Assembly: GCA_905221605.1 (NCBI GenBank)
Contig: CAJNDS010000347.1
Location: 248,001-312,000 of the forward strand
From: Symbiodinium natans
Taxonomy: Eukaryota; Sar; Dinophyceae; Suessiales; Symbiodiniaceae
DNA: 64,000 bases
Direction of reading: 5' to 3'
Positions within the stretch are counted from its first letter, which is position 1. Every line of letters starts with the position of its first letter. Both the position numbers and the translations under genes were made by a program. Under the pieces are notes generated by a model that was not told the DNA's origin, did not search any database, and was given only the letters and a program-made list of their open reading frames with translations. Below are positions 24,078 to 37,200 of this stretch, in pieces.

Positions 24078-25264
24078 CTGGCAGCAGGCAGTGCTTGTCT
24101 GCAACGATACCGGCTACCGACTCACGATACTATTCCACCCAGTATTGTCGGATCTGCCCTTTGCCATCCTGATCTCTGCAGCAAGCCGCCCCTTCAGCTC
24201 TGCAAAGAACATCCTAAAGGCCCAACCCTCAACCGCGAAGTCGCAGCTGCCAACCTTGGCCAAGTCTTTCTTCTTCTTCGCGCTGACCTCCTCAAGGCCA
24301 GACATGAAGACATGGGATGGGGGGGGGGGAAGGCGGGTTTAGCGTTGTTGAGGTAGAGAGCAGGTGTGGATCCTCCAAGCCCCCTGGCTATCAAAAGGCG
24401 TTTCATGCTACAAGACACGAGGCTGGTGTGTCGATGACCAGAGCTGGGCACAAGCCCCGTACCGAAACAAGGCAACAAAGGGCAATGAAGCGCCCCTCCC
24501 CGCCAGCACCCTCCGCTCCAGAGAGTGCTGAGCCAACTACAAGACTTCATTCGTATTCAAGGCAATCATACCACAATGTGGGGGGTCCATAGAACACGCA
24601 ATGCCCTCAAGAGAATGTCGTCCTCACCGCTCGCGAGCTTGGTGGGAACCCCCTCGGCATCAAACTCGGCGTAAACGCCTGCCACCGACCCAGACCAGAA
24701 CAACACAGGGCTCACACAGAGAGCTGCATCCAGCGCCTTTGTTGCTGCCATTCTGGAACAAATCTTTTGGAGCGACAGCCTCAGTCGTCACAGGTGCCAA
24801 GCTTCATGGAGTATGCAAGGTCCTCAGCCCTGCACGCCTCAAAGCAAACCCCCCACCTGCAAGCCCAGAAAACCACGCTTTGCCGAAAGTCGGTGGCACA
24901 AAAGATCTGGCAACCACTTGTGAACCTCGCAAAAGCAAAGAAACATGAAACCGAATTGACTGGGCTTTCACCCCAAAAGAAGCTTCACATCTAGCTAGGC
25001 AGCTAGCAGCTAGCTGGTCATTGATCTATACATGAAAGGCTTTAAAACCCAAGCCACTCCAAAAACACCCCAAAGCCCGTAGAGCCTTAGACTTTCCTTA
25101 GGCGTAAATCCAGACTGCTCCGACATGAGGCCGCTTTCTCCGCAACTCTGAGCTCCTTCTCTTTCTGGTCCAGCCTCAGCGTTTATCTTGGAATTCGTCT
25201 CAGCGGTCCTGAGGCCCTCCAGGGTTCGGACCTTCAATTTAGGCCTTTCGGGTTTATCTCGTTT

Positions 25265-25296
<32 letters not shown>

Positions 25297-28200
25297 TTGC
25301 ACACGACATGCCATGCATCTGCTTTCATCCAGGGAGGTGTGTGTGTGGGTCGTCGGGACACTTGCGGCAGCCACTACAACAATGAAATATTCAAGGCACA
25401 AACGGACCTATATACGGGTTCTGCACCTTGGTACAAGCTTTCTGGGAACTTTCGGCATTGAAGTCCCGACAGGGTGTGAGGCAGCGGCTTGTTGCGAATC
25501 TTCTGCTGGGCGGCTTCCTTCGGGGCTTTCGTTGCAGAAAGCTTCGCGCCGCCATCCCCGCGGCCCGATTCATTCCGACAGTTCCGCGCGACTGTTCAGG
25601 TTTGAAAGTCTCTAAGACTATTCACCCATGGCGTCCCGGAGTCTCAGAAGTTCTGATTGCTGCTTGCTGTCCTTGGCCTTCTCTTCTGCCTCCTTCTGTT
25701 CGGCCTCGCGCAGCCACGCAAATCTGCCCAAGCTGTTTGCTATAAGGCTTCGGAGCCTGTGTTGGGTGAAGGGGTTAAGGATTGGCTACGTAAATTATGG
25801 TCGCAAGCAACCAAGGCCCTCATCAAGCCACAAATCCTAAACCCAAAACCCAAAACCAATTGCTGTGTTGAGCCCTGAGCTCATGACGGTCAGGGGTGGA
25901 AGAAATGGTAACACCATGAGCACGTAGATTGTTTTTTGGGGCTCGTGCAGGCACGGGTGAGCTGCACCCAACACGGCAGTCAGCCGTGGGCCTCCAAGGT
26001 CTCCCTCTGCTCGAACATCCACACCTCCGTGCCATGACGAGGCGATAATTCTCAACAGCTTCGAGGGCAGTAAAACGCCAGACTTGACTCTGCCGACGCC
26101 CATCGGCTTCAAAAGGGCATTGACCGTCTCGACTGGTTGCAGCGAAAGGAGGGCATCAATGAGGGCATCCATGAGGGCATCCCCACGGCCGGGGGAGCCC
26201 TCTGAGGTCCGAGCGTAGCCCTCATTTCCTCGGTCCTGCGGGGCTGGCGCGCTCTTGCGAACTCTTGCGAGGCAGCGAGGAGGGACGGGGAAATGGCTGT
26301 ACGGAGTCAACACCGACGGTAGGTTCTAGGCACATTCTAGGCCGCCTGCCAACACTAGAGCGCCCACAGTTAGAGAAGGGGTTCTCCTGAAGCTTCTGAA
26401 TCTCTCTGCCTCTGGCTTTCATGCTTGGAGAAGTGCAGCCCCAAGACTCTCTCAGCCATGTCTGGAGCTCCTCTAGCCGCACGCCCAGGCGAACAAGATC
26501 AACGTCTCGCACCTGCAAAAAATGGGAGTCCTTTTGAGTCTCTGCAAGACTTGGCGCCCATGGAGTTCCGGCAAACTTGGCTCAAAGGATCCCCTCCTTC
26601 ACTCCGCAAGCGAAGCTCCAGCTGCATTTGGACCTCCCTGAAACCCTACCAAACTCCAGGAATTTTGTGGGGGTCCTGTATGGATTCACCTTTTTGGACT
26701 CCCTATCTCGCCTGGTCGCAGCGGGGGAGGAGCTTCGCAGGAGGCTCACCCGCGAGGCCTCGCTGCTGAACGCACGGTAAAGGTGGAGGTGCTCTTCTTG
26801 ACCAGTACGTTACATTAACACACACGTAACACACATATGTCTTGTTGCATGTATACATACAAAATGGTACAAATGGCCCGTGCGCAAGGGGGGATCTCCT
26901 GCCAGGATGTTTTGCTGTTAATTTAAAGCCAGCCTCCTGGAGTCCCTGGATGCCTCTATCGACGACATAGATTGCCCACCCGAATCCCCCGCCTTTGCCG
27001 CCCGCTTTTGAAAGCCGTTCAAGCTTGTTTCAAAGCACATGAACTGTTCAAAATCATACGAAGGATTGAAACTCATGCGAGCAGCTTGTGCGACAAAAAG
27101 CGGGTTGAATCCTATGAAAATATCATAGCAAAAAATCCAAGAAAATGCACCAATGCCTATGAAAGTCTAGAGGGAATGGAGATTTCCTAGGAAAACCTAG
27201 AAAATCGACCCCCCTAAAAGGACCCAAAACAAAACAAACTCCCCAACTCCAGCAGTGCAAAGCCTGCTTCACAGCTTCGCAAGGCGTCTGAATATTTTGA
27301 AGCCTATCATAAGAGCAATGTGTTTGCATTCCCCCCCCCCCCCGCTTTTTGAAGCCATGGCCTCTGCAAACCCCCCTCCCCGCCTTCTGAAGCCGTGCAA
27401 GCTTTCTTCACAAGGCAACAAACCCATCATGTGAGCATTGTATCAATGGGTCCCACACCTTAGCGCCTTGCTCTCCGAGCTGATTGGCGAACCATCGTGG
27501 GCCCTTGATATATCTAGACCCTGGACGACTGGAGTGCCAGGCTTTGGGGCTTCCGGATGCTTTTAGGGCCCAGGGGGTTGAGGGGTTTTGCAGGCTCCTT
27601 CTCGTGCACCTAAGTGTGAGGTATAGGGCTTTCGAGGCCGGCGTTCTCTCTTAGTGGTATTCTGCCGAAAGTTGAAACAAAGGTCCGTGTTGGGATGATG
27701 CAAGGGCGGCATACAAGGTTAATTGCCGAGGCTTTGGGGTGCTTTCCCGTGGATACAACGGGCTCAGCGGCCTTTGGCGCCTCGAATTCGGGCTTGCGTG
27801 CAGGTTTTCGTGGCTTCGGACCCACAGCTGGCACGAGACGGCAATGATTCGTGGCCGTGCTGAGTCTCTGCTGGCATTTCCATCTGACTTCTGAGCAGGC
27901 GGCTGGTCACATCTTTCTGGAAGCTGTCCAGCGCGTCTGCCAGCTCCTGGGCGTTCAGGGAGGGGATGTGGCGGGACGTGCCATTGAAAGCACAAGTCCC
28001 CGAGAAGGTGAACCTGGATCACAGGCGTCTTGCCTACGCCCCAGGCACCTCTACAACGGTGCCGCTGCCATAACCCATACCCACGACCATGCAAATGTCC
28101 AATGAACCCCCGCAGGGTCCCAACCACAGCTTCACACTGCATCCTTTACGTCTTGAGAGAAGGCTCATAGTCATAGTCGTGTCGATTCAGGCGACTCACG

Positions 28201-31200
28201 ATGGTCTTCCTAAGCCCGAAAACAAACAGATGCAAAACCCAAAGCTAAACCCTCAACGGACTCAACGCTGTGTGCTTCCGGGCCTTGAGCCCAGCGCTCC
28301 GGGCCGTGGCAACGCTGGGCGCCGCCTCGGGAGGATTCTTCACGTCCCTTCTGGTCGAGAGGCGGCGGGGGAGGTGGGGTGGAGCTTGAAGCTCTGTCGG
28401 TTGATATTGGGAATGATCTTCCTTTCTTGAGGAGGCTTGCACGGCATGTGGGCCGGACTGAGTTTGACAGGACAGGCGGCGAGGCAGCTCTTGGTGAGCC
28501 CATGTGGAAAGACTTCGAGGAGACAAACGCCAAACAACGGGAGAGGTCCCTTGGCTTCCGGGACGCCTGCAAACTGAAACAGGCAGCATTGTGCGCCAGA
28601 TCTGCCAAGATGTGTGCTAAGGCCATCTCTGAGTGGCTGTTACGACTCTATACTCTGTAGACTCTCTATGTACTATAGACTCTCTTGGCTACGAAGCCGC
28701 TGCCTAACTCACAATGACTGTGGTTGACACCTTCGCCGCAGCTTCCTCAATGAGCCTTGGCTGCAGTGCGGACTGCATGACTGCCACACTTCTGAAGCGC
28801 ATGATTATTTGTTACATCGGGCCGCACAACACTTGCATGCAGGGCTGTGGCTTCACCTGGACCTGGCACTGCACTCTGGGACATTTGCTTTTTGCGCTTT
28901 GCTGCGTCCTTCTCCTGCGCCGCCAACCAGTGCCGGAGATTTGAAAACTGCTCACGTACCGTAGTCAGAAGCACGTGCAGCGACGACACTGGATTCACAC
29001 ACGATATGTCCATCACGGTCTGTGGCCCGTTTCATGCTCTATCACTGTCTGCGCACACAGCCTTCGCGAAGTCGCGCACAGACTGACGGAGGTCTGCGAA
29101 GGCATCAACACTCTTCGTCCAAGCTTCCTGCACTGGAACTGTTGGCTGTCGACAGTTCGGCATGTTTGGGGGCAAGCTTCGAGTCAAATCAATGACAATG
29201 CCCTTCTGATTAAGCCTCAGCCCTGATTCCCTGAACCCAGCGCAATCCCGAACAAGCCAGTGTCAGACATCACTCAAACGGTGACGAGTGCCGTCCTTGG
29301 GCTCCCGCACGATACGGAGGCCTCACGACTTTGACCCATGCAGGTCTCAAGAAATTGTGGGTCCAAAGGGCCTAGAGGATCAGAGATGTATGGACATCAG
29401 TAGACTACTGGCTACATCGTGTTTACATAGAGTGTCCGCTCCAAGTGAGCGGGGACATGCGTCACCCACTTCCAATTGCCCAAGGGTTGCACCCTCCCTG
29501 GTCCCTCCACACAGGAGCCTTCCACGCCAAGCATGGAGAGTGTGGACTCCACCAGCTGCGCAGCCTGTGGCAACAAAGGGCGGAGGCGACCGAGGAACTA
29601 TACGGCTTATTGACTGCGCTAGATTGTGGGACGATGAGGAGCTGCATGAGGCGCTCGGCTGAGCCAACTCTGGGGAAAGGCGCGTGCGCCTGCCGTATTG
29701 ATACTATGTGAACCGTCACATTGACATGACAGGTTCGACAGGGTGCAGTATAGACAAGCAATTACTGTCGTCATTAAGCGCGTGTCAAGAGACCCATGTG
29801 CCCTGAGGCCTGAACACCATGTCTGTGAATGCCGGTCCTATCATTCCGTGAAGCGCCGAAGGTTGCACCTCTCACGGACAAAGCTTGCCTTCACCAAGGG
29901 CTCGAGGGAAAGGTCCGGCAGAGACTGCAGCCACAAGAGAGGATGGCAGTCCCGAATGGAAAGGGTATGTGGCCCCCAGACAACCTAGCGCAGTAGTATG
30001 CAGGAATTTGTGCTCTAAGACGAGCGTATTGAACTACGGGCCCCAAGGGCGCAAGCTTTGGACCGATGCTGGCTCACCACCAGTTGCGGTGGTTGAGCCG
30101 GCCTTCAGTGCAAACTTGCCGTGAGTGGGCAATAGGGTCAAAGAAGTGGGTCAAAGATAAACTGAGCAACCATCTGGTCGTTTCACAGACATGTCTGCTA
30201 AGGCAACATGCTGGAAGCCTTTCACGGGGCATTGCCCTACAACATTTTCCAAGTCCCGACTTAGTCTTTGAGATTTTGGAACCCCCCCCACCCCCATAAC
30301 AAAGTCTCAGTCTCAAATTCGATGTTCATGCCACGCTGGGTCTGGCTCGCGCAGCATACTCAAAGCCTCGAAGGCGACCTTGCACTCCACGACCAGCTTG
30401 GAAAGTGCCTGGTTGCCGTTGGTTTGGGGTAACTCCCTTACCCTGCGCGTCAACCGCCTTGTTTACTAGGGCGGTTGCAATTCTTGTCGCAACCGCCTCG
30501 TTTTACCAGCCGGAGCCAGAGGGTGCTTGGTTTGGGGGAGAATGGAACTGAGTTTAGAAGCTTGTTTGACCGGGTTTAGCCGTGTTTTACTGTTTTTGCC
30601 CGGGCGCAAAGTAGCGTGACTTTGCCGTGGCCCTGGCGTGATCCTGGCGTGACTCTTCTGTTATTTTAAAGAGGAAAGGGCTCGAACCGCCCCATTTTGC
30701 CCGTGACTCTGGCGTGACTGCTGCGTGACTCTGGCATATTCTAGAAGCCAGCACCTGGGAACTGCTTCAAACACCATCAAAATTTGCAGATTTCGCGCCG
30801 TGGAAACTACGTCTCCACATCGTCCCTGCGTCGCAACCGCCCGGTTTACCATGAAGGTTGTGAACCGCCTCGTTTTCTGCGACTGTTGGACTTGCAGGGT
30901 TAGGCCTGCTGGGTCCAATGAGCGCATAAGCTTCGCAGAACCCTCCTGAAACGCAACCCATACTCTGCGACCTCCTGCGAAGCAATGAAGATACAGCAGC
31001 AGGCGCAGTAATCTTCAAAGCAAGAGGCCTCAATGACTCTTGGTGTAGCGAAGTTGTCGAGGAGGGCTGCGTGGATGGTGTCCTGACGTGTGGTGCAGTG
31101 CACAGCAGTCGCGCCTTCTGGGGCGGAAATGACCTCGTGATTCGCAAACTCTACATGTACCCAAAGAGCATGATCAAAGCCTCAAGCCATAAAAACCGCA

Positions 31201-34200
31201 CCAGCCTTGCAAGAGGCCACAGCAGCCTCTATCTTGGCTTCCTGGCCACAGGGCATTGGGCTAAAGAACGGTTCAAACATTTCCTGTGATCTGTCTGGCT
31301 TTGGGGATCTCTTGAGGTTAAGGAATAGCTATGCAGACTTGTCCAGACCCCGTTTGTTGAAAAGTTGGCCTCCTGCTGTCATGAATTGGGTGCTCAGCGA
31401 CCATGGGAACCATACAGCCCGAAATCCCCCCCACCCCCCCCGGCCTTGTCAGAGGGTTTCTGGCCATGGGGCTGACCTCAGAGCAGTGACAGGGCACCGG
31501 ACGTGCCAGTAACCCCCTAAAATTTGGGACATATGATTTGGCGTGATCTCCAGGTGCAGTCTCACAGTTCGTGAAATGAGGAGAAATGAGGACAAGTGGG
31601 CTGCAGACAGGCTAGCTTACATGCACTCCGACCCCCAGCAGCAGCCCGGCATTGGAGCTTCTGCATTTTTGAACCGTTTAATTGCGGCCCCTGACATGAT
31701 GATGAAGCCCGAAACAAGACATCCCAGAAGAAGCCGCATAGCCAAGACACGCAGCCAGAAGTCCAAACTGCCCAGGAAGTGCTTGACCTCACCAATCTTC
31801 CCCCATAAGGAGATTCTCAGGGGGCTCTTCAAAGGCTAAAGTCCCAAAAGACGCGCAGCGTGGGTGGAGTTCTGGGACAGCCTGGCTTCGGCACCCCCAG
31901 GCTTAAGTTTGGGGCTGCAATGCTCACAGGTCACCAGCAGGCGGCCCGAAACCTCCGAGCTTGTCTAACCTAACTTCCCAAGAAGAACCGACACTCGCTC
32001 CCCCCAGGTGGCATTTTCTCTTCAGTCACTCGCGAGTTGCTGAGGAGCAGTGCCGGCAACATGCCCATTGCTCTTTGCTTATGACACGAGCAAGAGCAAT
32101 GTGTTGGTGATGTTGGTGGCGGGTTCTTGATAACCTGGACCTTCCTTCGGCACACGGCTCGTGGAATTCCGGAAACTTGCCCAAAGCATGCCACCTTCCT
32201 TGACTGGATACTGTACCTCCTGTTTACAAGGTGCCGCATTAGCTTGCCGGGCATGAGATTGAAAGGCTCCTCTACCCTCTACAGATCTGTCAGCACGATG
32301 GTGCTTTGGAAACTTCACAATGACCTGTTTGTGTTCTCTTGAAGGTGGCATCCACATCCAATTGCTTGAGCTCAGCGCCTTGAGACGCTGCTTTGGTAGA
32401 GCACCAGTCAGAGTAAGGCATTAGCCCCCCCCTTGGACACCAAACAGCGACAGGGCGCGATGGCTTAGAGGCATTTCCCAGGCACTCCATTTTTCATGTT
32501 GCTTGGGGTTTTGGGTGTTGGGTGGTGCTTCAGCCGAATTCTCTCATGAGGTCCGATACCGACCAGATGCTTGGATCTTCAAGCAAAAGGGCCACCAGTG
32601 CTCAGTGCTTGCGCACCTGTCTTTGAAGTGCAACTAGTGAACACCATTTGCCTTGCTTTGGCAGGTTCGAACCTCATGATCTATGCTGCAAAGAATCATT
32701 ACGATAGGGCCTTGTGGCCCTATCAAACTGCCATCCGACAGTGAACAGCTGCCTCAACCTACAAAACATAGAGTTCAGGACTTAGGGATTTAGATCGATT
32801 TCACAAGCGCCTTGGGTGCCTGCAGAGCACCAGAAGGCTCAATTGAAGAAAAGGCCTAACCCAAAAAGACCCGGCCAACTTCAGCGTGAACATGTTGCAG
32901 ACTGAGTATGTATTAACTGGCTCGCGTAGGGTACGCCACAGAGTCGCTTCATGGAGCATACAAGGCATTGGATATATACATATGTACATAAACACATATC
33001 TACACATATATACAGGTATATATATATATACACACATATCTCTATACTATATATGTATATATCTGCTACCATCCACACTTTTTGCGCTTGCGAGCCAATT
33101 GGAATGTTTGACGGGCCGCGTGCCTAAAAAAAGGAAGTAGGGGTCAATTGTATTCATTAATGTCATGGCTTGAAATTTGAAATGCTTTCATTCATAACAC
33201 GACTAGAGACTTCCGGACTATACTTCTTACTCGTGGGAATTTGGTGCCCCAAGTTCACAATGTTACTGTCTGAGTTGGTCTGAATAACATAGTTGGATGT
33301 CAACCATCATTCGTGAAAGGCTGACAATATGGGAAGATAAGAACTTCAATTTCCGTAATGAATGTTAAGCTGCTGGCAAATAGAATCCTTAGCGTAATCA
33401 GAAATTGACTTCCACTTATGTTAACGAAGTTGGTGAAGTTACTTTGCTTTTCAACCTGGACGATTTCATGTGATGGAAAAGTGTTACTCTTCATGCACTC
33501 ACCTGGACTTGAACATGCTATTTGCACTAGAGGCTGTTATTGACAGAGGCTAAATCCAATACGCCCGGAACAATTCGGATAGTTTGATTAACATGTTTGG
33601 AGATCAAAAGAACTGTCAAGCCATGTCAGAGTCATATTGCTTCAAACTCGGAGATTTTGACTAACGTAATTTGAGGCCAGTTATCAGTTTTAAAGTCATC
33701 CTGCTTGAATGGCCGGGATTCTTGGAAGAGAATGAAGGACAGCTACTTGGACAACCGACGCGCCAACAAAAGTAACTGTCAAGATCGCGGCTAGTTTTTG
33801 TTTGGTAATTAGGGCGAGGTACAGTCATTGAATAACCATCATACTCAGGCTAGTTAGTTTATGGCAGACCGATGACAACAACGTGTCCGACTCGAGCACC
33901 GAAGCTCAATTGGCCCACCGGCTCCTATAACCGTCGCGCAACCATCCCGGATTTCGAAGCATGGGCCGCTGCAAACCGGTACAAACACGTGTTGCGCCGG
34001 CCCATGTTTCCAAGATCCAAGATTGCGCATGAGCCGAGCTCGTGCTTCCAAGACTCGTCCGGAAGACCTCCCTGCAATCTTGGATCTTGGAAACGTGAGC
34101 TTGTACCGATTTGTACCGCTTGCGCCGCTCCATGTATTAGATTATTTCAAAATACATAGATAACATGAGAACGTGCGGAGAACGAAACGCAACCCTGGGT

Positions 34201-37200
34201 ATCGAATCACATGAAAAAAGAGAATGCAGGACCAGCAAACAGCAGAAAGAAGCAGAAGTAAGCAGAAACAAGTGGATAACGGGGGGATGCCATACAAACA
34301 TACATATCAATACACATGTATATGACTGCGCAATGCAAGTCCTTCATATATATGCATATACAAATATATCTATCTATATATATGTGTATATGACGATGTC
34401 TGCTCGGCAGACCACGTCAGCAGTCCATGAACTCTTGGGCGTGCCCGCAGCCCACAGCGCCGGCACCACAGCTGCGGGCACGGCAGGCGCGTGCGCGTTG
34501 CTCACTTTCCGGTGTGCTTTCGCCTTAGCTGATGGCGCAAGCTCTGCTAATCCCTGGACGGCGCGAAGACCTACTACATCCAACCGATTCAGTTTTCCAA
34601 ATCCCATAAATCCCATGCGTCATCTTCAGAACCGAATCCTCCAAACTCAACGAAGGCTTTGCATCTGGCGTGCCTCGCTCTCCTGCTTTGCTTTCTTGCG
34701 AGGCACGGCCTTCACCCGCACCTGCGCTGAAATGGTGCGCTCTGACCATCTCTCTCTCTCTCTCTCGCCCTCTTTCCTTCTTTCTTTTTCTTCTTCTGCA
34801 GGGCACGAAGGCCAGGGAAGATAACCCCCAACCACCGCGCAGTCTCTCTCTCTCTCTCTCTCGCTCTCTAGCGCCTCGGGACCACGGGCCGCAAGGTACC
34901 ATTCCAAGGCACGTGTGCGATTCCATCCAGGCTTCCCAAGGCAAAATCACCTTGCATTTCACAGCGAGGAGAAGCCAGAGCACGTGGAGCCTGCCAAACC
35001 CGGCTGCATCCTGGTCACAAATGGTCAACGTCAGACAGCAGCTGGACTCCATCAGGAAGCTCCCACTGCGACCTGGGCGCCTCACAGGTCTACCCGAATT
35101 TAACCGACGCATCTGGGTGGGGGGACGGGAGTCTCCAGAACCAATGTATGCATGCATCTGTACATAAAACGATTCCGATATGCATGTCAGTGAAAATGTG
35201 TGTGTGTGTGTGTGCGCGCGCGCGTGCTTGCGTTCTTCTCGCTATCTCTCTGTAATGCCAGCGCTACTTCCAAATAGCCTACCCCTCCCCACATCGCCAC
35301 CCCGGACCCTTCGGGTCATCACGACTGCTGATGCCAAGCGGTGTACACGCACATACGGTCATACGCGGATGCATCCGGTTGCAATGTGAACTTCGCAGAA
35401 GGGACCATGCAGCCAAAACTTTGCACCTTCCAGCACACTACATCTGACATTGAACTTGAAACTCTCCTTCTTATGCCCTCCCTTATCCCATAAAATACCG
35501 TCTAGACTTGTCAAGCCCCAAGGCCCTGCCTTTGTGGTTTCACCTTTCTTGTACCTCAAGAGCTTCAAGAGCTTCAAGAGCTGCATGATTCTCCCGCCAA
35601 AACTTCGACCGCCAGCACAAAGGAAATGTTAAGCAATATTCCCTCATGACATCCGTTTTTTGAGCAAAGCCATCTGAGCACCGGCATCAGGTGATAGGAC
35701 ACTTCAGATACAAAGTAGCTCACCACGGAAGCAAGAGTCTAGAGGGATTATCCTGGAACGCCGTAGTTGCTGTTTATTGCAGCAACTATTGTGTGGCAGG
35801 ATTTTGATCACTGTGCAAAAGTGCCAGGATTCTTGTCACTGCCGAAAGATCAAGAGGGCACAGCACGTTTGGGCAGAAAGCGGCGTAAATACAACGCAAA
35901 GTGGCAAAAAAAGCGTAAAGTGGCGTAATAAAGCGTAGACAAGGTATGGGAAAAATCAGCAACTGTGTGGTGGCTGTGTTCAAGCAGCAAATCCATCACT
36001 TTCAATAGTTGACACACATTTGCGGTGACCAGGCTATCCAGGTAGCGTTTAAATTGCATCGTGGAAGCCGAAAAAAGCATAAGCAGCTCACAGATAGGAA
36101 AACTCGCCAAAAACCTCAACAGCTACCAACAATTCAAGCTGCCTGTGAAATCTCATGCATTGATGCCAGTCCCAGGAAACTCGAAAAAAACTTTGAGCAT
36201 CACAGAATAAAGACTGACTTTCAGTCACAACCTAAAAGTAAATTTCGAAAAGAAAAGACTTCGGTCTACATGGCTTTCGCTTTGGGTTGGTTTTTCACTC
36301 AACAAACATCGGCATCGCAGGTCTGATGCTTCTTTCGATTGCTTTTACGGAGTGGGGGTTTAGTCCCCCAGTGGCGTCAACGATGGTGGCTATGCCAAGA
36401 CAAGGTCGCTGAGGGCTTGGAGTGCGGGTCTGCTTCTTCCTGCAGAAGATGAGAAGGGCGCACCTCCTTGCTTTGTCAGACAAGTGGCCGAAGCCAATCA
36501 TCATGATTGTAGTAGTAGCGCCCTCTGTCGCCTTCCAGCACTGCAAGGGCTTTGAAGCACTACTCGGACTTCTGGGTTCACGGTGCCCTTCGTCCCCCGG
36601 CGCCGCGCAGCTGATCTATCTGATTCTCCCAAGCATATAACGGGGTGTTAGAGTGAAGCGTGTGGACGTCAAGTGGCAGTAGGCTTGGGCCCAGATCTCC
36701 GGCCCATTGTTCGAACAGCAGGTTCCTGTGCCTGGGCCGCAGGTCTGCGCTGCATCAATGTTCCAACAACCGATGTCTAAACTATGTTGGCTGGCATGGG
36801 CCCTGCATGTCTGCATCGTCATGTCTGATTTCGCGTGCTGCCATACCCTGCACTACGAATGACCATTTTAAAGTTTCTGAATCAAGAAACCTCACTCAAT
36901 GTCATTCAACATCGTCTGGTTGATGCATATGAGCACAACAAGATAGTGAGAAGCATGTTGGAAGCACAAACCGAATGCAAATACTCATAGAAGCCATGCA
37001 CAAATAACAACTAATGCAACATCCGCGTCATGAGGTCGACACGGGTGTAGCAGCAAACGACGGCGACGCACAACCGCTGCAAGTACCAAGCCGAGAGCAG
37101 ACATAGCACAGTTACAACCAGGATTGGTGACATTATGGAAGCCGAGGGTCTTTCTTTAGGGATTTTGTGGGCACAGGTTCGCCGAAACCGACTTCCGCCA

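Noticed and set aside
24098-24305. Continuous minus-strand frame joining K-K-K-K-D-L-A-K to F-A-V-E-G-W-A-F and an apparent 27-bp intron
   Set aside because: Family alignment shows the exon ends at 24255 and resumes at 24077; the stretch between is intron, so no ultra-short intron is needed.
26547-27011. Plus-strand two-exon candidate (donor GTAAAG at 26777, acceptor at 26932)
   Set aside because: Antisense inside CARS introns and overlapping a degenerate repeat at its end; acceptor followed by C.
31621-32387. Three minus-strand exon candidates (32325-32387, 32030-32219, 31621-31835) with good GT-AG sites, one encoding a membrane-like helix
   Set aside because: They lie inside a CARS intron on the same strand, do not match the enzyme, and two of the three acceptors are not followed by G. 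Probably chance.
32660-32680. GGTTCGAACC, a tRNA B-box-like word
   Set aside because: No T-stem pairing, A box or acceptor stem around it.
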